This document shows, one piece after another, positions 51,301-56,830 of a stretch of DNA of 64,000 bases. The stretch's first letter is position 1; each line of letters starts with the position of its first letter. The notes below the pieces were generated by a model, which searched no databases, had not been told where the DNA came from, and saw only the letters and a list, made by a program, of their open reading frames with translations. Both the position numbers and the translations under genes were made by a program. The stretch lies in NCBI RefSeq assembly GCF_006517435.1, contig NZ_VHQG01000001.1:1088563-1152562 (forward strand), read 5' to 3'. This DNA comes from Schumannella soli. Lineage in GTDB: Bacteria; Actinomycetota; Actinomycetes; Actinomycetales; Microbacteriaceae.

Positions 51301-51506
51301 CGATCACCTACGAGGTGACCGACCTCGAGGGCAACACGACCAGCGCGACCCTGAGCATCCAGTACGCGCCGGTGCCGCCGCCGGTTGCGCAGGCGCTCGC
51401 GTCGACCGGTGTCGAGGGCGTCGTCGGCGGGCTCGTGGCCCTGCTCCTGCTGCTCAGCGGGGCGTGCGCGCTGCTCGTGGCGCGCCGCCGGACGGCGACC
51501 GCCTGA
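45345..51506 (+). CDS. Giant sortase-anchored repeat protein (CshA-type fibrillar adhesin-like)
   Basis: Encodes 2053 residues. The signal peptide (about 1-40) ends ASPASAA. An N-terminal region, about 45-290, looks like a beta-propeller/WD-like surface domain (TLYAVSTATSGLYAVNLANN, GYLYLTSGSNLYKINPATG). One cadherin/VCBS-like module (about 410-500) follows, then 15 consecutive ~97-100-residue CshA-type repeats (pattern VDVLANDSxN...SVKIVDP...WTVDxxTGxITFxPxDGYTGNPTPIxYxxxD). The C-terminus LASTG (about 2018-2022), a hydrophobic helix and RRRTATA form a LAxTG sorting signal for a class E-type sortase. It would stand out from the cell wall as a fibril that binds surfaces or cells. It is followed by a strong terminator, so it is monocistronic. 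Confidence 0.9.
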   Translation: MPSARKLIRPLRTATAALVTGALAASALVVVGAASPASAAPLPNLQCDQNTLYAVSTATSGLYAVNLANNAEITKVTDYAGNNGFGVTPGGTDAWAINTSSGAGNAIVHLNMANGTPETITRTKDATGSIIRGALNPANGIFYFSSNNSPATLVAYDTTKPAATAELGIVGRITGPNGGSIATTGDFAFNSSGVLFIVAGGSIYRTTTAIPTDASNPTGTIGTALVTTLSGVTSTPGIAFSSDGYLYLTSGSNLYKINPATGAQVGPTVALKIGSTAYSPNDLASCNYANTTQATATVSTPAKAGDQFTLTLSTPGNTNQGTATSPATTSTSGTSVTAGPVLAVKGDDYTSTLTAGNGTTNLDDYNVTWTATKADGTVVQTGTGPTATYTYPAGAANGDGTDVSVKYTVAPKAAAGDDTGSTPSGTKLDVAAANGVLKNDAPGVTIVSNTQPAHATSTVTVAADGSYSYTPASDFSGTDVFYYTVKDATGATATAKVTITVTPVATADNLVTPAQKGQPATVSPLANDKGSFGANAVKLVGTGGAEVTTLEVTGGTWTVSNNQITFTPTSPDYSGDPAPVSYTVTDTNGQKSPAATVTVGYEVASAGDTVTGKTPGQAVSVDVLANDSTNLTAASVKLVGADADGKIVVANQGTWSVSAGKVVFTPIADYTGNPTPVKYTAANAAGTTTQPATVTVGYSASAKNDLVDGKALTTAVTVDVVANDSQNVDKTKVTIDTALGDGRTLDVTGGQWTVNPDSGAITFTPADGYTGDPAPITYSVLDTLGNKVSATVTVRYVVAAKADSTTGVAQNTNAVVDVLANDSQNVDKTKVTIVDPANSGAPVTTLIVANQGTWTVSATTGEITFAPNSGYTGNPTPITYAVTDGHGATATAKVTVTYEVKAAADEKLNNEPKTTVTVDVLANDSKNLLASSVKIVGAPGAGTSLTVDGQGVWTVDATTGEISFKPETGFTGNPAAIKYTADDGTGQSIPATSVTIGYVPNAVNDLVEGATPKQPVEVAVLSNDSANLNPASVKIVDPANPGTPVTTLAVADGEWTVGTSNGHITYTPKPGNTANPAAITYQASDDHGNTKQATVTVRFSVTAADDSKPAQAQGSTVEVDVLANDSANIVPSSVKIVDPADASGATTVTTLTVDGQGVWTVAPGTGAISFKPEDGYTGNPTPITYVAGDGFGAADTAEVAITYVVKAVADKAEDQAVTKPVTVDVLANDSKNLLPGSVKIVDPAAPGVPVTTLDVTGGQWTVDPATGKITFTPVDGYTGDPAPISYVADDGTGQSIPATAVTVTYQPDAENDVADGKAPGLPVKVDVLGNDTQNLLPGSVRILPDPSNTTNAVDTLTVTGGKWTIDPASGEITFTPDADYTGNPAPITYQAKTASGEAVTATVAVRFTVAAKADEKRGQAQGATVTVDVLANDSKNLEADTVVIDGATGDGRTLEVTGEGTWTVDETTGAISFKPEDGYSGNPTAIKYTAGDGFGVTASAGVVVTYVVKAAADSSPANELRKPVTVDVLANDSKNLKPATVKIVDPAHPGSPVTTLVVDDQGTWTVSLSDGKITFAPVDGYVGNPTPISYVAGDGTGQSIPATTVTVTFQAQAANDTKADQEVGKPVTVDVVANDAGSFGSTPDVKLIGAEGALVTSLQVPNQGTWTVNSAGQVVFTPVDGFEGDPSSVTYRVTDTSGLTSDATVTVTYKPVAVADTADAPGLGLKTKVDVLANDRGVIDPASVTIVGAPGDGKTLVVDGQGTWTVDEDGVITFEPAEGFASDPTSITYEAIGNHGTVISGSVGVNYAPVAVDDVKNGGKLGTPFTVDVLANDKGAFVAASVVIVGAPGDGKTLVVDGQGTWTVDAVTGAVTFTPAAGYTGNPTPVKYTVTDVDGDTATASVTVTYKPVAAADVSKNNKPGQPVTVNVLGNDGGAFDPTSVRIVDPKTGQRVTSYGVLGEGIWSVDPTTGAITFTPAVGFTGTPAPITYEVTDLEGNTTSATLSIQYAPVPPPVAQALASTGVEGVVGGLVALLLLLSGACALLVARRRTATA
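46861..51365 (+). repeat. Fifteen ~300-nt tandem repeats coding CshA-type modules
   Basis: Unit length about 285-305 nt. Units share strings such as gtggatgtgctcgcgaacga and ggctacaccggcaacccgac. Adjacent units differ, so the array is old, but exact shared blocks could still recombine. Confidence 0.8.
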
Positions 51507-51529
51507 GTCGCAGGTGACGTCGAGATGAC

Positions 51530-51570
51530 GTGAGGGGGTGCGGCCGGATGATCCGGTCGCACCCCCTTCG
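51530..51570 (+). terminator. Terminator after the surface-protein gene
   Basis: GGGGGTGCG-g-CCGGA-tga-TCCGG-t-CGCACCCCC (51532-51564), a nested stem of 14-15 pairs followed by TTCGTCGT. The best intrinsic-type terminator in the window. Confidence 0.75.
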
Positions 51571-51668
51571 TCGTCGCGTCCCGTGAACCCCGAGCGGTCC
51601 CACCACTCCGTCATCCGACCGCAACCGCGCGTTCACCCGTCGCCCGCCGCGGCGTCTCGTCGGCTTCC

Positions 51669-51674
51669 TACCTT
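51669..51674 (+). promoter_or_regulatory. -10 of the nonulosonate operon
   Basis: TACCTT followed by a ~25-nt leader holding GGGGGAGG (51691-51698), 8 nt before ATG 51707. This is a leadered promoter in contrast to many genes here. Confidence 0.45.
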
Positions 51675-51706
51675 GGCCCGAACAGGCCCCGGGGGAGGTG
51701 CGCACG

Positions 51707-53170
51707 ATGACGGTCATCGCGGTCATTCCCGCGCGCGGGGGCTCCAAGGGCGTGCCGGGCAAGAACCTCCGCCCGGTCGGCGGCGTGCCGCTCGTCGCAC
51801 GCAGCGTCATCGCCGCGCTCGGCGTCGAGGCGATCGACCAGGTCGTCGTCTCCACCGACTCCGTCGAGATCGCCGACGTCGCCCGCGAGGCCGGCGCCTC
51901 GATCGTCGAGCGCCCCGCCGAGATCTCCGGCGACACGGCCGGCAGCGAGTCGGCGCTGCTGCACGCGCTCGGCGAGGTCGACCCGCGCGAGCGTGCGCAC
52001 ATCCTCGTCTTCATCCAGGCCACCTCGCCATTCATCGACACGGTCGCGCTCGCCGAGGCCGTGCGCCGTGTGGCCGACGGCGACGAGGATGCAGTGTTCT
52101 CGGCCGTCGAGGACTGGACCTTCCTCTGGCGGGTCGGGCCCGCCGGCGCCGAAGGCCTCGGCCATGACGCCGCCGTGCGGCCCCGCCGCCAGGATCGCGA
52201 GGCCGCCTACGCCGAGACCGGCGCCTTCTACGTCATGCGCGCGCCCGGATTCCGCGACGCCCGCCACCGCTTCTTCGGCCGGGTCGGCCTCGCGCTCGTC
52301 GACCCGCGCACGGCGATCGAGATCGACACCGAAGACGAGCTCGAGATGGCGGAGGCGCTCGCCGCCGTGCTCGACGCCGACGCCCCCGGCGAGGCCGGCG
52401 CGGCGCTGCGGTCGGCGGCGCTGCGGGGGCGGGCGGCCGCCGTCGATGCCGACCTCGACGACTCGGTCCGCGCCGACGGCGGCACCCCGTCCACCTCCGC
52501 CCTCGCGGCCGCTCCCACGACGCATGCGGCCGAGCCCGCTGCCGCGCCGACCGCCAGCCGCTTCGCGCCGCCCGTCACGCCCATCCCCGTCGACGCCGTC
52601 GTCGCCGACTTCGGCGAGGTCGCCGTCGACGCGCGCGTCGTGCTCTGCGACGACCTCGACGACTACGTGCCCGCCGACCGCGCCGACGGCCGCGGAGTGC
52701 AGCAGCTGCGCGACGCCGGCGTTCCGATGCTGCTGCTCTCCGAGCAGGTGCGCCGCGTCACCGAGGCCCGCGCCGAGCGCACGCACGTCGACCTCATCCA
52801 CGGCAGCGACGACCCCGCCGCGGCCCTGCTCTGGTGGGCCGAGCAGAACCGGGTCGAGCTCGACCGGGTCGCCTACCTCGGCACCACGATCGCCGACCTC
52901 GAGTGTCTCCGCCTCGTCGGCTGGCCCGTCGCGACTGCCGACGCCGCGCCCGAGGTGCTCGCCGTCGCGTGCGTCGTGCTCGACGCGCCGCAGGGCCAGG
53001 GCGCCGTGCGCGAACTCGCCGACCGCGTGCTCGAAGCGCGGCGCACATCCACCCCTTCACGGGGCGACGCAGGGCGGGACCCGCGTCACCCCGACACGCA
53101 TGAGTCCCGCAACCCCCCTGAGAGGCAGGAATCGCATGACCGTCGAAATCGGATCGCAGCCCATCGGTGA
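51707..53170 (+). CDS. neuA: CMP-nonulosonate cytidylyltransferase fused to a degenerate KdsC-like HAD domain
   Basis: Encodes 487 residues. Residues 1-225 are an acylneuraminate cytidylyltransferase (IPARGGSKGVPGKNLRPVGG nucleotide loop; VVVSTDSVEIADVAREAGA; FIQATSPF; YAETGAFYVMRAPGF). A ~65-residue Ala/Pro linker follows, then a HAD phosphatase-like domain at 293-445. That domain has ADFGEV where DVDG is expected, so the second Asp is Gly (about 303). It has LGTTIADL where GDDxxD is expected, with Asp-Asp replaced by Thr-Thr. It probably no longer hydrolyses phosphate and may serve oligomerisation, as proposed for the C-terminal domain of animal CMAS. The last ~40 residues are an unstructured Arg-rich tail overlapping neuB by 35 nt. 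Confidence 0.85.
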   Translation: MTVIAVIPARGGSKGVPGKNLRPVGGVPLVARSVIAALGVEAIDQVVVSTDSVEIADVAREAGASIVERPAEISGDTAGSESALLHALGEVDPRERAHILVFIQATSPFIDTVALAEAVRRVADGDEDAVFSAVEDWTFLWRVGPAGAEGLGHDAAVRPRRQDREAAYAETGAFYVMRAPGFRDARHRFFGRVGLALVDPRTAIEIDTEDELEMAEALAAVLDADAPGEAGAALRSAALRGRAAAVDADLDDSVRADGGTPSTSALAAAPTTHAAEPAAAPTASRFAPPVTPIPVDAVVADFGEVAVDARVVLCDDLDDYVPADRADGRGVQQLRDAGVPMLLLSEQVRRVTEARAERTHVDLIHGSDDPAAALLWWAEQNRVELDRVAYLGTTIADLECLRLVGWPVATADAAPEVLAVACVVLDAPQGQGAVRELADRVLEARRTSTPSRGDAGRDPRHPDTHESRNPPERQESHDRRNRIAAHR

Positions 53171-54008
53171 CGGAGCTCCCGTCTACGTCATCGCCGAGAT
53201 CGGACTCAACCACAACGGCTCGGTCGAGAACGCCAAGAAGCTCATCGACGTCGCCGCCCACGCCGGCGCGCAGGCCGTGAAGTTCCAGAAGCGCACGCCC
53301 GAGATCAGCACCCCCGAGCACATGAAGTCGACCCCGCGCGAGACGCCGTGGGGCACCATGACCTACCTCGAGTACCGCTACAAGGTCGAGTTCGACCGCG
53401 AGCAGTACATCGAGATCGGCGACTACGCCACGATGCGCGGACTCGACTGGTTCGCGTCGCCGTGGGACGAGCCCTCGGTCGACTTCCTCGAGGACATCAA
53501 CGTCGTCGCCCACAAGGTCGCCTCGGCGTCGGTCACCGACCTCGGGATGCTGCAGCGCCTGCGCGAGACCGGCAAGCCGATCATCCTGTCGACGGGCATG
53601 TCGACGCTCGATCAGATCGACCGCGCGGTCGCGACCCTCGGCATCGACAACTTGATCATCCTGCACGCGACCTCGACCTACCCGCTGCCGGCGGAGGAGG
53701 CGAACCTGCGCATGATCACCACGCTCAAGCACCGCTACCCCGGTGTGCCGATCGGCTACTCGGGTCACGAGACCGGCCTGCAGATCTCGCTCGCCGCGGT
53801 CGCCATGGGCGCCGTCGTGGTCGAGCGTCACATCACCCTCGACCGCGCTATGTGGGGCAGCGACCACGCCGCGTCGCTCGAGCCGCAGGGCCTCGAGCGC
53901 CTCGTGCGCGACATCCGCGTCATCGAGGAGGCGCTGGGCGACGGCGTCAAGCGCGTCATGCGGGGCGAGTTCGCGCCGCAGGCGAAGCTGCGTCGCGTCG
54001 GCGCGTGA
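53136..54008 (+). CDS. neuB: NeuB-like nonulosonic acid synthase without SAF domain
   Basis: Encodes 290 residues from ATG 53136 (AGGCAGGA upstream). Condenses PEP with a hexosamine or hexose (or its phosphate) to a nine-carbon sugar acid. VYVIAEIGLNHNGSVENAKKLIDVAAHAGAQAVKFQKR, SPWDEPSVDFLEDINVVAHKVASASVTDL, KPIILSTGMSTLDQI and PIGYSGHETGLQISLAAVAMGAVVVERHITLDRAMWGSDHAASLEP are all characteristic. The C-terminal SAF (antifreeze-like) domain of usual ~345-residue NeuB proteins is missing; the frame stops right after the barrel. It overlaps neuA (35 nt) and the glycosyltransferase (GTGA), so the three are one translational unit. Confidence 0.88.
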   Translation: MTVEIGSQPIGDGAPVYVIAEIGLNHNGSVENAKKLIDVAAHAGAQAVKFQKRTPEISTPEHMKSTPRETPWGTMTYLEYRYKVEFDREQYIEIGDYATMRGLDWFASPWDEPSVDFLEDINVVAHKVASASVTDLGMLQRLRETGKPIILSTGMSTLDQIDRAVATLGIDNLIILHATSTYPLPAEEANLRMITTLKHRYPGVPIGYSGHETGLQISLAAVAMGAVVVERHITLDRAMWGSDHAASLEPQGLERLVRDIRVIEEALGDGVKRVMRGEFAPQAKLRRVGA

Positions 54009-55588
54009 GCGACGCTGTCGGTGAGGACAGTCGCGTGAGCGACGCTGCCGGCGGCGCCGGCGCATCCGTCCCCACCGGGAAGGATGCGCCGGCGCGCCGC
54101 CGCCTGCTCGCGATCGCCGACTCCGACTCCTACGTGAAGTGGGGCGCGTCGCTCGTCGACCGCCTCTCCGACGACACCTGGGACATCGACTTCCTCGTGC
54201 TGCGTTCGCCGCTGCAGCCCAGCGCGACCCAGCTCGTCGCAGCCGTCGCCGACACCCGTTGGGCGGCGACCCCGCCCGAGGTGATCGACTTCGCCGACTT
54301 CGCCCAGCGCGTCGCCGACGTCGACCCGGATGCGGTCCTGCTCGCCACCCGCGGTCCCGTCGTCAAGGTCATGCTGCGCGCCGCCCTCGCGGTCGCCCGC
54401 CGGCGCCCGATCTTCGTGACGGGACTGCCCGGCATCTCGATCCCCGCGACGCGCAAGGCCATCGCCTACCGCTCGCAAAGCGATCTGATGGTGCTGCACA
54501 GCGCCCGCGAGATCCGCGACTTCGGCAAGCTCGCCGACAAGATGACGGTGCCGCAGCGCTTCGGCCTCGCGAGCCTGCCGTTCTTCCCGCCGGCCGACGA
54601 CATCGTCGAGGCGGGCGTGCCCGGCGGCCCGATCGTCTTCGCCTCGCAGGCCAAGGTGCCCGCCGACCGCGAAGACCGGGTGCAGCTGCTGGGATGGCTC
54701 GCCGAGACCGCGCGCCGCAACCCCGGTCAGAAGGTCGTCATCAAGGTGCGCGCCGCCGCGGGCGAAGCGCAGACCCACGCCGAGCAGTGGGACTACAGCG
54801 CGCTGCTCGCCGAGCTGCCCGGGGGAGCTCCCGCGAACCTGGTCGTCGAGGGCGGGGCGATGTCGAAGCACCTCGCCACCGCATCCGGACTCGTCACCGT
54901 CAGCTCGACGGCCGCGATCGAGGCCATCGGACTCGGCGTTCCGGTGCTGCTGCTCGACGACTTCGGCGTCAGCAAGAAGCTGATCAACAAGGTCTTCGTC
55001 GGCTCGGGCGTGCTCGCGCCGGCCAGCGAGATGATCGCCGGACGCTTCCGCCGCCCGCACCCGGAGTGGCTCGACGACAACTACTTCCACCCCGCGTCGA
55101 GCGACGACTGGGAGAAGCGGCTGCTCAAGCTCATCCGCAAGCGCGACAACGAGAAGCTCAAGGTGCACACGCAGCACGCCGGTACGACCGGCGGCAGCCT
55201 GCGCGAGGCCTGGGATCGCAAGCGCGCGCTCGGCAGCTACGACCGCACGCTCTCGGGCTACGTCGCGCTGCTGATCGGCTCGCCCTTCGCGTTCGCGCTG
55301 CGTTGCCTCGGCTGGGGCCGGCGCCGGGCGAAGCGCGCGCTGAAGGCGCTGCGGCGGATGCTGCGGCCGAACGGCGTGACTGCGGCGGTTCCGGTGGTGC
55401 TGGCTGGTGCTGGTGCTGGTGCCGGCGCTGACTCGAGTGCGACCGCGGGTCAGCCCGTGCTGGTCGCGGTGGAGCTGCCGCCCGCGCGCGAGCCGCGCAT
55501 CGCGCTCACCTCGGCGCCCGTCGCCGACGTGGCGCCGATCGCGGCAGCTGCGCATCCCGTCGACGACGCGGAGCGCCGCACCGCCTGA
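54005..55588 (+). CDS. DUF6716-like putative glycosyltransferase
   Basis: Encodes 527 residues from GTG 54005, overlapping the neuB stop. RRRLLAIADSDSYVKWGASLVDRL begins a Rossmann-like N-terminal lobe. RRPIFVTGLPGISIPATRKAIAYRSQSDLMVLHSAREIRDF and VTVSSTAAIEAIGLGVPVLLLDDFGVSKKLINKVFVGSGVL resemble the donor-binding half of GT-B/polysialyltransferase-like enzymes. A C-terminal basic helix (RRRAKRALKALRRMLRP) and an Ala/Gly tail with a ggtgct run follow. It probably transfers the CMP-activated sugar made by the two upstream enzymes; inference from linkage. No membrane anchor apart from a hydrophobic stretch near GYVALLIGSPFAFALR. Confidence 0.72.
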   Translation: MSDAVGEDSRVSDAAGGAGASVPTGKDAPARRRLLAIADSDSYVKWGASLVDRLSDDTWDIDFLVLRSPLQPSATQLVAAVADTRWAATPPEVIDFADFAQRVADVDPDAVLLATRGPVVKVMLRAALAVARRRPIFVTGLPGISIPATRKAIAYRSQSDLMVLHSAREIRDFGKLADKMTVPQRFGLASLPFFPPADDIVEAGVPGGPIVFASQAKVPADREDRVQLLGWLAETARRNPGQKVVIKVRAAAGEAQTHAEQWDYSALLAELPGGAPANLVVEGGAMSKHLATASGLVTVSSTAAIEAIGLGVPVLLLDDFGVSKKLINKVFVGSGVLAPASEMIAGRFRRPHPEWLDDNYFHPASSDDWEKRLLKLIRKRDNEKLKVHTQHAGTTGGSLREAWDRKRALGSYDRTLSGYVALLIGSPFAFALRCLGWGRRRAKRALKALRRMLRPNGVTAAVPVVLAGAGAGAGADSSATAGQPVLVAVELPPAREPRIALTSAPVADVAPIAAAAHPVDDAERRTA

Positions 55589-55646
55589 GTGCGCTGAACT
55601 CCGCTCGCGCGTTCCGCCGCGACCCGGCGTCTCCGAGTACGTGAGT

Positions 55647-55694
55647 TGCCCGCTTCCGCGGCCTGTCGCCTCACGGATGCCGCGGAAGCGGGCA
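55647..55694. terminator. Palindrome of the GAGTTGCCCGC family (convergent junction)
   Basis: TGCCCGCTTCCGCGG (55647-55661) and CCGCGGAAGCGGGCA (55680-55694), perfect 15 bp, flanked by GAGT/TCTC. A decayed second copy (gcgagttgcccggttc ... gaactggccgactcgc) follows at 55734-55795. Lies between two convergent genes. Confidence 0.7.
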
Positions 55695-55794
55695 TCTCGG
55701 TGTCGCCGCGCGAGTTCCCTGCGGTCTGCGATCGCGAGTTGCCCGGTTCTGCCGGGTTCGGGGCCCGCAACCCAGCCGAACTGGCCGACTCGCG

Positions 55795-56619
55795 CTACCC
55801 GGGCAGGGCGTCGAGCCAGCGGGTGAACGCGCGTCGGGCCGCGTCGGCCAGCGCCGCACCGTGCTCGCGGGCCTGCGCGCGCAGCTCGTGCGGGTCGAGG
55901 CCGTGCGCCGCGAGCTCGCCACTGTGCCCGATCAGCCACTGCTCGAGGCGCGCGGGATCCGTCTCGAGGTGGAACTGCAGCCCGAGCACGGTCGCGCCGA
56001 GTGCGAAGGCCTGATTCGGGAAGCCGGGTGTCGCGGCGAGGTGCGCGGCGCCGGCGGGGATCGCGAAGGCGTCACCGTGCCAGTGCAGCACCGGCACGTC
56101 GGCGACCTCGGCGAGCGGCCCGGCCGCGCCCTCGGTCGTGAGCGTCAGCGGGCTGTAGCCGATCTCGACGCGCCCGGTCGGGCGCACCTCGGCATCCAGC
56201 GCGGCGGCGATGAGCTGCGCGCCGAGGCAGATGCCGAGCGTCGGACGGGGAGCGGCGGATGCGGTCGCCGAGCGCGCGATCGGGTTCCGAGCGCGGGACG
56301 TCGTCGCGCCGCGCTCGGAACGGCGCCCCGCGCTCGACACGGATCGGTCGGCGCCGAGCCGCTCGCGCAGCAGCGCGATCTCCTCGCCGAGCACCGGGTA
56401 GGCCGCGACGTCGCCGACTCCGACCGGGCCGCCGAGCACGACCAGCAGGTCGGCATCCGCAGCGGGTGCCAGGTCGTCGACCCCGACGTCGAGCACGGTG
56501 ACGTCGTAGCCGCGGTCGACGAGCAGCGGCTCGAGCAGCCCGAGGTCTTCGAAGGCGACGTGACGGAGCGCGACGGCGGTGCGTCGGACGCTCGGTCGGA
56601 TGCTCGGCATGATTGGCAT
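55795..56619 (-). CDS. Class I glutamine amidotransferase-like protein
   Basis: Encodes 274 residues. ADLLVVLGGPVGVGD, the nucleophile elbow LGICLGAQLIAAALD (Cys), GYSPLTLT and VLHWHGDAFAIPAGAAHLAATPGFPNQAFALG with LGLQFHLETDPARLEQWL supply Cys-His-Glu. It is of the stand-alone GMP-synthase-like type (YfeJ/gamma-glutamyl hydrolase group). A ~35-residue Ser/Arg/Ala insert (SVSSAGRRSERGATTSRAR) precedes the nucleophile strand. It probably hydrolyses a gamma-glutamyl substrate or transfers ammonia; partner unknown. ATG 56619 is leaderless (TAACAT 6 nt upstream), with a perfect palindrome covering the start. Divergent from the MocR gene. Confidence 0.85.
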   Translation of the reverse strand: MPIMPSIRPSVRRTAVALRHVAFEDLGLLEPLLVDRGYDVTVLDVGVDDLAPAADADLLVVLGGPVGVGDVAAYPVLGEEIALLRERLGADRSVSSAGRRSERGATTSRARNPIARSATASAAPRPTLGICLGAQLIAAALDAEVRPTGRVEIGYSPLTLTTEGAAGPLAEVADVPVLHWHGDAFAIPAGAAHLAATPGFPNQAFALGATVLGLQFHLETDPARLEQWLIGHSGELAAHGLDPHELRAQAREHGAALADAARRAFTRWLDALPG

Positions 56620-56631
56620 AGGCCAATGTTA
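56612..56631. promoter_or_regulatory. Palindromic operator over the amidotransferase start
   Basis: ATTGGC-ATAG-GCCAAT (56612-56627) is a perfect 6-4-6 palindrome covering the ATG and part of the -10 (TAACAT, 56631-56626 on the minus strand). A regulator bound here would directly block the leaderless transcript; the divergent MocR protein is the nearest candidate. Confidence 0.5.
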
Positions 56632-56830
56632 CGATGCCGGAGTCTGCGCCGCGCGGGCCGGTCGTGACGGACTGGCCCGCGAGTCGCTGACCGCGATTCT
56701 GCAGGCTGCGAGCATCAAGCCCGTCGCCGCGCAGACCGCGGCGAGACAGACCCGCGATCGGTCGACGGCGGCACGGCCGTGAGACAGCACGACCGGCAGG
56801 GATCGGATCGCACGACGACAGGAGGTGAGC

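Noticed and set aside
44946-51614. A continuous reading frame of more than 2200 codons on the strand opposite the giant surface protein
   Set aside because: It is the mirror of a GC-rich repetitive gene: Arg/Gly/Asp/Val-rich with no domain. The plus strand has signal peptide, repeats and sorting signal.
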